Assembly (NCBI GenBank): GCA_015063235.1
Contig: SUSW01000007.1
Span: 1-46,190 of the forward strand
Direction: 5' to 3'
DNA: 46,190 nucleotides
Origin: Thermoplasmata archaeon
Lineage (GTDB): Archaea > Thermoplasmatota > Thermoplasmata > Methanomassiliicoccales > Methanomethylophilaceae
The stretch's first letter is position 1. Each line of letters starts with the position of its first letter. Below the pieces are notes generated by a model that had not been told where the DNA came from, ran no database searches, and saw only the letters and a list, made by a program, of their open reading frames with translations. This document shows positions 17,250 through 24,986 of the stretch, one piece after another. The translations under genes and the position numbers were made by a program.

Positions 17250-17539
17250 ATGAACACCTTTTGGTATTGTAAGTGTGAGTCGGGGGTCAGAGGACCCTAT
17301 CGGCTTGCTCTATGGACCTCGTACTTTCGCGCGATTATAAACAATTATTGTAAAGAAAGATGCTCGAAGGACGAAAATATACCTGAGATACCAGGTGAAT
17401 CCTAAGGATTTGAGTAACACGAATTTTGATTTTTTATGTCGTTATATATAAAATAGCAAAGCATTTTTTTCCAATCGACTCAGATGAGTAACACGTTTTT
17501 TATCTAACATAACAATTGGCTAACTAATCCAACGATATC
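17250..17539. promoter_or_regulatory. Divergent promoter region of ilvE and the ABC importer, with AGTAACACG motifs
   Basis: An AT-rich 290-nt spacer. For the plus-strand importer a TATA box TTATATATAA is seen at about 17442-17451, and a second T-rich candidate near 17496-17503. The motif AGTAACACGAAT (17413-17424) lies upstream and AGTAACACG (17487-17495) downstream of the first TATA box; the same 12-mer occurs as a palindrome at 34198-34226. This spacing suits an operator, but the regulator is unknown. Confidence 0.45.
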
Positions 17540-19024
17540 ATGGGAATCAAGACGTCGATAGTAATTGTATCCATTGCGGTCGCGATAGCGGTATCAGTTG
17601 TCGCCATATCGACGGATTTCGGCGGTTCTTCCCCTGATGACGAGGGATCCCTCAACAAGAAAGCCTGGAACGACGTCTGGTCAGAACGGTACAACGACGG
17701 GAACGAACAGTATCCTGCCCGCCTTCTCGTTCTCGGCAACGCGGATGGGAACGATGTCATCGACGGGAACGACATAACGGTCATCGAATCCCTGATAGCT
17801 AACGGATACAACTATGTCGAGGATTTCATGGCCGATGCGAACTACGACGGATTGATCGACTCGGCCGACATAGAGAGAACTAGAGAACTCATCGACTACA
17901 ACGGATACAAAGGGATGGCTTACTATTTCAACTGCGGTTTCGAGATCGCCGGCTACGATATGAGCCGTCCCCTTCACACCTCGAACATCCTGACGCAGAC
18001 ATTGGAGATGCTCTGCATCCTCGCCCCCGAGAGCATCGTGGCGGTGGATGACAGATGCTCCAACGGCGATGTGAAAGGAGCCAATCCTCAGGGAACCTAC
18101 TGGAAGGAATACGCTTCCGTGATCGACTACAGCAAAATGGGGAGCGTAGGTTCCCATAAGTCTCCGAACGTGGAGAGGTACCTGCAGGTCGCCACGGAAT
18201 ACGGCGACGGATACCTCACCGCAGTGATGAACGCAAAGGATGCACAGAACACCGGTTACATGGAGAAGATCCTGAAAGGTCAGTCCCGCGTACAGATCGT
18301 CCGTGTACCTTCTTGGGAAAGGGGAGGGATTGCCAACGGCATGCTCACTCTGGGATTCCTCATACACAAATTCGACAGAGCGACCGAATGGGTCGAGTGG
18401 CATGACGGATACTACAACGACATCATGCAGAAGGTATCCGAACTGACCGACGATCAGAGGAAGAAGGTCGCCATCGCTGTGCTCGGAGACACCGACATCT
18501 CCACACTGAACGAATTCCAGATGAACTACACAACATCCGGCGAATGGCAGGGCCTCAAGAGGATGGGAGTGATAGACGTAGGCGGCGATTACATCACGAA
18601 GCACAGTCCAGGAGGGATCGCCTACGGAGCATGGGAAGTCGCACTCAGCAAGGAGAGCTTCATAGCCATGTGCAAGGAGGCAGGAGGCCTGGATTACCTG
18701 ATAGGTTCCATACCTGGACCCTACAACGTATCTCCTATCAATCCCTCTAAACTGCCGGCAAAGGACTACATGGACAAGGTCCAGGATTTCCTCAATAAGA
18801 GCTGCGGCGGAGCAACGCTGCAGATCATCGGATGGGAGTACGCCACAGGTCCGAACGACCTGATGTACTATGCGATGCTCGCCAACGTCCTGTATGACTG
18901 GGGATATGACATCGAGAAGATAGTCAACGAGAGCCTGCAGTGGATGGGAGTGTACGGAGAGGGCGAATATCAGTGGACCTTCGAGAAGATAAAAGAGAGC
19001 AGTCTGCTGCCTTATGACATATGA
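17540..19024 (+). CDS. ABC-importer substrate-binding protein with dockerin-like calcium repeats
   Basis: A protein of 494 residues with an N-terminal membrane anchor/signal (about 5-24). Residues about 66-80 (GNADGNDVIDGNDI) and 98-112 (ADANYDGLIDSADI) are two EF-hand-like repeats of the dockerin type. The rest (MLCILAPESIVAVDDRC, GSVGSHKSPNVERYL, then a long helical C-terminal lobe) resembles FecB/BtuF-type periplasmic binding proteins of class III. With the FecCD permease and ATPase that follow it should bring in an iron complex, haem or corrinoid; which one cannot be told. It is 15 nt upstream of the permease. The dockerin pair may only stabilise the fold with calcium, since no cohesin is seen here. 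Confidence 0.75.
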   Translation: MGIKTSIVIVSIAVAIAVSVVAISTDFGGSSPDDEGSLNKKAWNDVWSERYNDGNEQYPARLLVLGNADGNDVIDGNDITVIESLIANGYNYVEDFMADANYDGLIDSADIERTRELIDYNGYKGMAYYFNCGFEIAGYDMSRPLHTSNILTQTLEMLCILAPESIVAVDDRCSNGDVKGANPQGTYWKEYASVIDYSKMGSVGSHKSPNVERYLQVATEYGDGYLTAVMNAKDAQNTGYMEKILKGQSRVQIVRVPSWERGGIANGMLTLGFLIHKFDRATEWVEWHDGYYNDIMQKVSELTDDQRKKVAIAVLGDTDISTLNEFQMNYTTSGEWQGLKRMGVIDVGGDYITKHSPGGIAYGAWEVALSKESFIAMCKEAGGLDYLIGSIPGPYNVSPINPSKLPAKDYMDKVQDFLNKSCGGATLQIIGWEYATGPNDLMYYAMLANVLYDWGYDIEKIVNESLQWMGVYGEGEYQWTFEKIKESSLLPYDI

Positions 19025-19039
19025 CGGAGAAACGATGAA

Positions 19040-20182
19040 ATGGCCAAGATAAAGTACAGGAACGGATTGAAGAACTTAGGCCAGAAGCTGCGCCTCTCCG
19101 ATACTGCCAGGAAGCATCATCTCGGCAATTCCGAGAATCAGACAGAGGAGATAATCAGCCAATACCGCGCATACAAATACGCCAAGGCGATGATGCTCCT
19201 CGTAGTGTTCCTGCTGTGCGCATTGGCATTCGGAATAGACATAGGATTGGGACCGTATTCCATCGATTTCCTGGAGGTCTACAGATGCATAATCGACAGG
19301 CTAACGGACTGGGGCCAGGACCTGACGAATGAGATGTTCATCGTTTGGGAACTGAGGATGCCCCGCGTGCTCACAGCATTCCTTGCAGGAGTAGGTCTGG
19401 CGATGGCCGGAGCGGCGATGCAGAGCATGATGAAGAACCCTCTTGCCGACCCTTACACGACCGGGATCTCATCGGGTGCGGCGCTAGGTGCAACGCTTGC
19501 GATAACGATGGGAATCTGCATCGTCGGCGGCGAATTCGGAACCGTGATAAACGCATTCGTTTTCGCACTCATCCCCGCTGCTGTGATCGTTCTGATTTCC
19601 ACATACCGCAGACCTTCGCCTGCTATGATAATCCTTACGGGAATATCCCTCATGTACATCTTCAACGCAGCACAGTCATACCTCATGATCGTAGCCGATC
19701 CCAACTCGGCTTCCGCTGTGTACAATTGGACGGTCGGTTCACTGAACAACGCAAGTTGGGATAACGTTCCTTTCATCTTCGCAGTCTCTCTCATAGGAGG
19801 GACCCTACTGATGCAGATGGCGAGGATCCTCAACACGATGAACTCCGGAGACGCGTATTCGAAGAGCATCGGAATCGATGTTAACAAGTCACGCATAATC
19901 GTTCTTGTCACAATATCGCTCGTTGCCGCAGGTATAATCTCATTCACCGGGATCATCGGATTCATAGGACTTGTAGCGCCTCACATCGCACGTATATTCG
20001 TAGGGTCGGACAACAAGATCCTGATACCAGCAGCGGGACTCATGGGAGCGGGACTCATGCTCCTTGCGGACTGCGCCGTGCAGCTCGTTGCAGAGACCAT
20101 GCCGATAGGAATTATCACATCGCTGATAGGAGGTCCGATCTTCATGATCCTTATCCTCAAACAGAAGAAGGAGGTGTGGTGA
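19040..20182 (+). CDS. FecCD-family ABC transporter permease
   Basis: A permease of 380 residues. After a cytoplasmic N-terminal extension of about 50 residues come about ten helices with FecCD/BtuC motifs: WELRMPRVLTAFLAGVGLAMAGAAMQSMMKNPLADPYTTGISSGAALGAT and near the end GIIGFIGLVAPHIARIFVG (the ATPase-coupling region). It forms the membrane channel for the uptake system with the binding protein upstream and ATPase downstream (1-nt gap). Family members import ferric siderophores, haem or vitamin B12. The N-terminal extension is longer than usual. Confidence 0.92.
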   Translation: MAKIKYRNGLKNLGQKLRLSDTARKHHLGNSENQTEEIISQYRAYKYAKAMMLLVVFLLCALAFGIDIGLGPYSIDFLEVYRCIIDRLTDWGQDLTNEMFIVWELRMPRVLTAFLAGVGLAMAGAAMQSMMKNPLADPYTTGISSGAALGATLAITMGICIVGGEFGTVINAFVFALIPAAVIVLISTYRRPSPAMIILTGISLMYIFNAAQSYLMIVADPNSASAVYNWTVGSLNNASWDNVPFIFAVSLIGGTLLMQMARILNTMNSGDAYSKSIGIDVNKSRIIVLVTISLVAAGIISFTGIIGFIGLVAPHIARIFVGSDNKILIPAAGLMGAGLMLLADCAVQLVAETMPIGIITSLIGGPIFMILILKQKKEVW

Positions 20183-20183
20183 G

Positions 20184-20966
20184 ATGGCGGTGCGCATACA
20201 GGCAGAGGACTTGGGAGTCTCGTACGGAGATACCCTCGTATGGGAGAACATAAACCTCGATATCGACGAGCCCGGACTCGTGAGCATACTCGGTCCCAAC
20301 GGAGTCGGCAAATCCACATTCATGTACACCATCAACAAGATCCTTGAGCCTACGAAAGGACGCGTACTCCTCGATGGAAAGGATGTCATGGAGATGACTT
20401 TCAAAGATATCGCGAAGAAGGTCGCATACGTGCCTCAGGCTTCCGGGGAAACCTTCGCGATGACGGTAATGGATACGGTACTCATGGGTAGATATCCTCA
20501 TTCAGGATACACGGTCACACAGGAGGATCTCGAGATCGCGGCCGACTGTCTGCAGAAGATGAACATGGGCAATTATGCGATGAGGATGTTCAACGAACTT
20601 TCAGCAGGACAGCATCAGAGAGTGATGATCGCACGCGGTCTTGCACAGGAGCCTGAACTGCTGATGCTGGACGAACCCACGTCAAACCTCGACATCTATC
20701 ATCAGATACACACGATGAGACTGCTGCGCGACATCGCTCATCAGAAAGGAATCGTGGTGCTGATCATCTGCCACGATCTTAACATCGCTTCCAGATTCTC
20801 AGACCGTGTGATCATGTTCAGCAAGGGGACCGTGCACTCGGACGGACCTGCAGAGAAGGTGCTCACCGCAGAGACGATCCAAGACGTCTACAACGTCAAA
20901 GCGGAGATAGTCCCTGTCGACGGAAGACCCTATGTCATATTCCATGCGGATGAGACTTCGGAATGA
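20184..20966 (+). CDS. FecE/BtuD-type ABC transporter ATPase
   Basis: A protein of 260 residues with all ABC motifs: Walker A GPNGVGKST, Q-loop VPQASGETF, signature LSAGQHQRVMIARGL, Walker B LLMLDEPTSNLD and the switch histidine ICHDLN. Sequence style matches ATPases of iron-complex/cobalamin importers. It starts directly after the permease stop and energises that permease. The signature reads LSAGQ rather than LSGGQ, a common variant in this subfamily. The CbiX-like gene follows 48 nt later. Confidence 0.95.
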   Translation: MAVRIQAEDLGVSYGDTLVWENINLDIDEPGLVSILGPNGVGKSTFMYTINKILEPTKGRVLLDGKDVMEMTFKDIAKKVAYVPQASGETFAMTVMDTVLMGRYPHSGYTVTQEDLEIAADCLQKMNMGNYAMRMFNELSAGQHQRVMIARGLAQEPELLMLDEPTSNLDIYHQIHTMRLLRDIAHQKGIVVLIICHDLNIASRFSDRVIMFSKGTVHSDGPAEKVLTAETIQDVYNVKAEIVPVDGRPYVIFHADETSE

Positions 20967-21014
20967 TGGGCTGCATTCGATACTTTCTTTTCATCCTCCG
21001 GTATTGTACCCGTC

Positions 21015-21752
21015 ATGAAGACAGGTGTGATCCTCTACTCGCACAGGGCGGATTCGCTCTCGCACGACATCACCGAATGGTATGCCGAAGAGCTCCGCAG
21101 AAGAGGACACACCGATGTCAACACCGCTTATCGTAAAGGAGATCCCGGGATCGATGAGACGATGAGGAGGATGAACGTACGCGGTATGAACAACACGTTC
21201 GTCGTCATCCCCATGGTGATATCCGAAGGCAGTCTTTCAACATGGATACTTCCCAAGGAGATGGACATGCCGGACAACTCCTGCTCCTTCACGTATCTGA
21301 CGGGAATGCACACCGCGATACGCTTCTCCACAGCGTTGGGAGAATCGGAGAACATCTCAAAGCTCATCATCAAACGTCTGAAGGAAGCAGGGGCGGAGAA
21401 GGACGACGGCATCCTTCTTGTCTCGAAAGGTTCCGTGCTGAAAATGAATCTGGAATTCATGAAGAGGAATTCCGTATACGTACAAGACAGTGGCTTCCCG
21501 AATACCGCTTTCGCGGTGCTCGATCATGAGGGTCCGAACGTCGCATCGGCCGTAGGCGATCTGATGGAGAAGGGCGCTGAGAGACTCGTAGTGCTTCCTG
21601 TGTTCCTCACAGAGTGCAGGAGCGTCACGGAGACTATACCGTCGCTTGTAAGGGACTCCGGACCGCTTGTAACGGTCGTTTTCGCCAAGTGCCTGGGGAA
21701 GGACAGCCTCATCCTGGACGCCATGGAGGAAAGGATCCCGGAAGGATGGTAA
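21015..21752 (+). CDS. CbiX/SirB-like chelatase-family protein lacking the usual metal ligands
   Basis: A protein of 245 residues made of two similar halves, the layout of class II chelatases (CbiX, SirB, CfbA fusions). Half 1 opens ILYSHRADS where LVGHGSR is usual; half 2 opens LLVSKGSVLKMN. The second metal-ligand region, normally PxFLxxGxHxxxDIP, reads VIPMVISEGSLSTWILP in half 1 and VLPVFLTECRSVTETIP in half 2, so the histidine is missing in both. It may therefore bind a tetrapyrrole or act as a regulator rather than insert metal. It follows a FecBCD-type importer, supporting a corrinoid/haem theme. No clear ribosome site precedes the ATG. Confidence 0.6.
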   Translation: MKTGVILYSHRADSLSHDITEWYAEELRRRGHTDVNTAYRKGDPGIDETMRRMNVRGMNNTFVVIPMVISEGSLSTWILPKEMDMPDNSCSFTYLTGMHTAIRFSTALGESENISKLIIKRLKEAGAEKDDGILLVSKGSVLKMNLEFMKRNSVYVQDSGFPNTAFAVLDHEGPNVASAVGDLMEKGAERLVVLPVFLTECRSVTETIPSLVRDSGPLVTVVFAKCLGKDSLILDAMEERIPEGW

Positions 21753-22055
21753 TCACTCTAAGAATAATTGTATAGCAACTTATACAATCTCTGACAATCC
21801 CGTCTTCTGTTTCTTATATCTTAATAGATTATACCGAATTAGCGTCAAAAGAACCGGGAACGGCCGCATCCCACCCTATCCATACGCAAATCCCAGATGC
21901 GACCGACTGAGAGCCCTGTTCGAAGACGGCCTCTTTACAGACCGGCGCCGACCGCAGAACGGTGCCGGCCTGGCGGGAGGGGGTCGGGCACGAAAATAGC
22001 ACCATCCCAATTAGTAACAGAGCCTGACCCCCTCCCGCTGGTACTATAATCATTC
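21753..22055. repeat. Intergenic region with a long inverted repeat
   Basis: No gene is supported in these 303 nt between convergent genes. A TATA-like TTATATCTTAATA near 21813-21825 is followed by a GC-rich stretch. Two inverted repeats are seen: CCGGCGCCG / CGGTGCCGG (21942-21950 and 21960-21968) and a 17-bp pair at 21973-21989 and 22022-22038 with a single G-T wobble and a 32-nt loop. It could be a two-way terminator, a small structured RNA or a remnant of a short mobile element. The 214-residue open frame on the minus strand here is only read-through of repeat sequence. Confidence 0.5.
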
Positions 22056-23384
22056 TCAAGACTGTTCCTGTCCGGACGGCAGTCTGATGACCTTCTGAAG
22101 TTTCCTGCGAAGGTCTATGCCCTTGCTCTCGAGCGCAAGGTACCCCATCCAAAGGATGGCAAGATACTGCGTTACCGCAGCAACCAAAGCGATGATGTTG
22201 TGAAGGCCGAACGGTCCTGTATAGAATATGTCGTACAGCGACCTCCATGTATCGTAATCCATCAGACCGTTGTAGAACGTCACCGTTCCCAGTTCCATCG
22301 GCAGCGAAGGGAACATGAACAGAGTCGAACCCGCCATCAGGAGGAAATACGGTTTGACCAGTCTGCTGTCGTGGACCATGGCGCTTATGATGACGAACGG
22401 TGTTAGTAGGATGACGTACTGAGGCGTGCTCGGATACAGGAAGATGACCACAGCGGAAAGGAACACGAACCATACAAAACTGCTGTCGATATCCTCACCG
22501 TGACGCCTGACGAACCATCTGGCGACAAGGATCTCCAATATCAGGATGATCGGGTAGATTATGAGAGAGCTGTACTTCAGCAGATCTGCAGGTCCTGCTC
22601 CCGAACCTTCGGCACGGGCTGTTAGGAATGTCATGCTGTCCATGACCGTTCCGTTAAGGATCGACGGCAGCATGATCACAGCGGCCATGATGAGGCCTCC
22701 AGCGATGGCCATGCCGCATCTATGCTTCCATCTCTCACCGCCCTTCACTAGGATGTATGCGATGAATATGAAGAAGAACATGGCCGGGAACAGCTTCAGC
22801 AATACCGCCAATGCGAACATCATCCCTGCCATGAAATCGTTGCCTCTGAGAAGCAGGCATACACATATGACGGCCATGAGAGCAGAGAATGAATCGAACT
22901 GTCCGAAGCATCCGCAGACGAACATCACATGCAGTCCGATGAAGAATAATGTGAATCCGATCTTCGCCTTGACCATGTCGCCGGTGAGGTGGTCCACGAT
23001 CCAATACACTCCGCAGGCCGCTAGGAAATCCGATACGGTAAGAAGGATCATGAGAGCGATGTTGAAGGCGGGAGTGGAAAGCGTTGCATCATCGAAGTCC
23101 TCGACGAAGAGCAACTCGGGGAATATATCTGCCCACGAGTCGACACCGAAGAAACCTATGAACTCGGAGAATACTCCGAGGATGTATCCCCAGACGGGAG
23201 GATAGTAGTATCCGGCCATATTGTACAGGCCCGCTCCCGCTTCTATGTTGGCCAATGTCTGTGTCCATGCGGTGACATCGTTGTTGTACTCGAGCATGAA
23301 TCCCAGGAACACCCTGAACAGGAGTCCGATGACGACGACAAAAATCATCCCTCTGCATATCAAACGGGTGTCGCTGAAGAACAT
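22056..23384 (-). CDS. GT-C-type membrane glycosyltransferase (GT87/DUF2029-like), copy 2
   Basis: A polytopic protein of 442 residues, about ten helices. The first loop reads YNNDVTAWTQTLANIEAGAGLYNMAGYYYPPVWGYILG, closely matching the protein at 14513-15835, with which it aligns from residue 1. It should be a polyprenyl-phosphate-sugar transferase acting outside the membrane. It overlaps the upstream gene by 25 nt because that gene has lost the ancestral stop codon. No gtrA follows this copy; an inverted-repeat region does. Sequence divergence between copies is substantial, so the duplication is not recent. Confidence 0.8.
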   Translation of the reverse strand: MFFSDTRLICRGMIFVVVIGLLFRVFLGFMLEYNNDVTAWTQTLANIEAGAGLYNMAGYYYPPVWGYILGVFSEFIGFFGVDSWADIFPELLFVEDFDDATLSTPAFNIALMILLTVSDFLAACGVYWIVDHLTGDMVKAKIGFTLFFIGLHVMFVCGCFGQFDSFSALMAVICVCLLLRGNDFMAGMMFALAVLLKLFPAMFFFIFIAYILVKGGERWKHRCGMAIAGGLIMAAVIMLPSILNGTVMDSMTFLTARAEGSGAGPADLLKYSSLIIYPIILILEILVARWFVRRHGEDIDSSFVWFVFLSAVVIFLYPSTPQYVILLTPFVIISAMVHDSRLVKPYFLLMAGSTLFMFPSLPMELGTVTFYNGLMDYDTWRSLYDIFYTGPFGLHNIIALVAAVTQYLAILWMGYLALESKGIDLRRKLQKVIRLPSGQEQS

Positions 23385-24388
23385 CGGTCCACCTCGTGGT
23401 TCTGACAGTACACCGGATAGAATCCTCCCATCGTGATGTACACCGAATCCGCCTTTGCGATCGTTTCTTTGACCGTTCCGTTCACCGTTCCGTCGGCGAT
23501 ACCGACGATCTCCGTATCGGGAGAAATGCCTGATGCTACCAGCTGTGCGAGGTCAATACGCTGACGTATCGTGTACTCGCCGCCGATGACGCATACCGCA
23601 CCGTCTCCTTCCTTCACTGTTACAATGCTTGAACGCTTACCGTCGGTGAACCCCATGCTGAGGTAGTCGGTTCCCGCAGGAAGCTTGGAAACATCTATCG
23701 AGAATGTGGTTAGGTTGCTCTGAATGTACAATGCGTCGCGGAATCCGTTCTCGATCATGTCGTATCCCCTGCTGACCTCGTCGTCTATGCACTCCGAGCC
23801 AAGGAACAGCGTTGTTCCGTTCTCGACGGTCTCGAGGCCATCCGTGTGGGAGATGAATTTACCGAGGATTCCCCCGATCCAATAGAGCCTTCCTCCGGAT
23901 TCCATCCATTCGAAAATCTTGGAATCCGCAGTACCGTCGTAGACCGTATCGGGAAGCGAACCGGATATCACGATGACAGCAACCCCGTCACCGTCCTTCC
24001 CCATGACATCGGCGAGACCTTTCGCGCCAACGATCTCGGAATAATCGATTCCGCGTACCTTCAGAGTATCATGCATCTGATCCACATAGTACCTCTCATC
24101 GAGAGGCCTTCCGCCTGTAGATGACACTCCTGTAGCGGCCGCGGACACATAGTCCGTATCAAAATAGACGCAGACCCTTTCGGGAATGCCGAACGTGCCG
24201 TCCAGGGCCACAGCCCTGTAGATGTGGGAACCGTGGGAATCCATCGTTATCTCTACTGAATCCCCCTGGACCGCGATGGATGACGAGAAACTGTCACGGG
24301 AATCGACAGTCACTATGACTTCTCCGACTAACACCAATGCTATGATGAACAAAGCGGCTATGATCGGAAATCTGTCCTTAAACCCCAT
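23360..24388 (-). CDS. Membrane-anchored extracytoplasmic protein, paralogue of the 13506-14513 gene
   Basis: A protein of 342 residues with one N-terminal membrane helix and an outside domain (DSFSSSIAVQGDSVEITMDSHGSHIYRAV; PDTVYDGTADSKIFEWMESGGRLYWIGGILGKFISHTDGLETVENGTTLFLGSECIDD) matching the 13506 gene along its length. Start ATG 24388 is chosen because both paralogues then have exactly 37 residues to the shared DSFSSS; an ATG at 24397 is possible. After the shared end HEVD it continues for eight residues (RCSSATPV), because the TGA present in copy 1 is CGA here. Function unknown; probably works with the GT-C transferase encoded next. Confidence 0.8.
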   Translation of the reverse strand: MGFKDRFPIIAALFIIALVLVGEVIVTVDSRDSFSSSIAVQGDSVEITMDSHGSHIYRAVALDGTFGIPERVCVYFDTDYVSAAATGVSSTGGRPLDERYYVDQMHDTLKVRGIDYSEIVGAKGLADVMGKDGDGVAVIVISGSLPDTVYDGTADSKIFEWMESGGRLYWIGGILGKFISHTDGLETVENGTTLFLGSECIDDEVSRGYDMIENGFRDALYIQSNLTTFSIDVSKLPAGTDYLSMGFTDGKRSSIVTVKEGDGAVCVIGGEYTIRQRIDLAQLVASGISPDTEIVGIADGTVNGTVKETIAKADSVYITMGGFYPVYCQNHEVDRCSSATPV

Positions 24389-24489
24389 CGGTATCATCGT
24401 TCCGGAAGCCGTATACAGCTGATACCAAATAAGCCTCTCGGTTTAAAATACTTAGACGAAGCCCGTCCAAACATACTAAATGCTTGGTC

Positions 24490-24502
24490 GGAGGTTACCT
24501 CC
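24490..24502 (+). promoter_or_regulatory. Ribosome site inside a small palindrome
   Basis: GGAGG-TTA-CCTCC: the perfect GGAGGT ribosome site of the following gene lies 8 nt before its ATG (24504) and is also the left arm of a short hairpin whose right arm is CCTCC. Such folding could hide the ribosome site. Confidence 0.5.
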
Positions 24503-24503
24503 T

Positions 24504-24986
24504 ATGGACAATTTCGGGAACAAAGGCGTGGCCATAGTGCTCATAATCCTCATCATGGGAGGCTCTCTCGCATTGTTCTTCATGATGCAGGTCATGAATC
24601 AGGTGAATCCCGATGTTCATGAGGAGACCCATAATTACGACGTTGTCGGAGTCCTTTACGATGAGGACTGCACCGGAACAGGTACTACGAAGTACGCTCC
24701 CGAGAGCGCCAAAGCCTACGTCTATTCTTTCGAGCTCAGAATCTCTTCTAAGTCTCACAGCGAGACGATAAGAATGCCGCTGATCTTCACTACGGACGAT
24801 AAGATGAAGGACATGTTCCATTACGTCGGTGAGGAGACCATCGGCGATGTCGCCGTATCCGTGTACACGCAGGAGAACCAAGAAGGATTCTGCACGTTCT
24901 ACATCGGAGAGAAATGCAAGATGATCCGCTGCACCATCGTGTCCGATGATTACTCGGTAACAGCGGATATAATCGAATCATCCTAA
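24504..24986 (+). CDS. Small membrane-anchored protein of unknown function
   Basis: A protein of 160 residues: a basic start (MDNFGNKG), one membrane helix (VAIVLIILIMGGSLALFFMMQVM) and an outside domain of about 130 residues with four cysteines (DEDCTGTG, EGFCTFYIGEKCKMIRCTIV). I do not recognise the family. The ATG at 24504 is set by the GGAGGT ribosome site. The gene is single, divergent from the 24388 membrane protein and convergent with the phosphohexomutase gene, overlapping it by 9 nt at the 3' ends. The helix-plus-domain design resembles the other anchored proteins of this glycan region, so an envelope role is plausible but unproven. Confidence 0.65.
   Translation: MDNFGNKGVAIVLIILIMGGSLALFFMMQVMNQVNPDVHEETHNYDVVGVLYDEDCTGTGTTKYAPESAKAYVYSFELRISSKSHSETIRMPLIFTTDDKMKDMFHYVGEETIGDVAVSVYTQENQEGFCTFYIGEKCKMIRCTIVSDDYSVTADIIESS

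Noticed and set aside
17250-17539. Cobalamin or other metabolite riboswitch before the ABC importer
   Set aside because: The region is AT-rich with short motifs and no extended GC-rich fold; such switches are also not expected in archaea.
17681-18604. 307-residue minus-strand frame
   Set aside because: It is the antisense shadow of the binding-protein gene; the plus frame has the signal, calcium repeats and operon context.
21829-22473. 214-residue minus-strand frame
   Set aside because: It runs through the inverted-repeat region and out of frame over the GT-C copy 2; there is no protein pattern.
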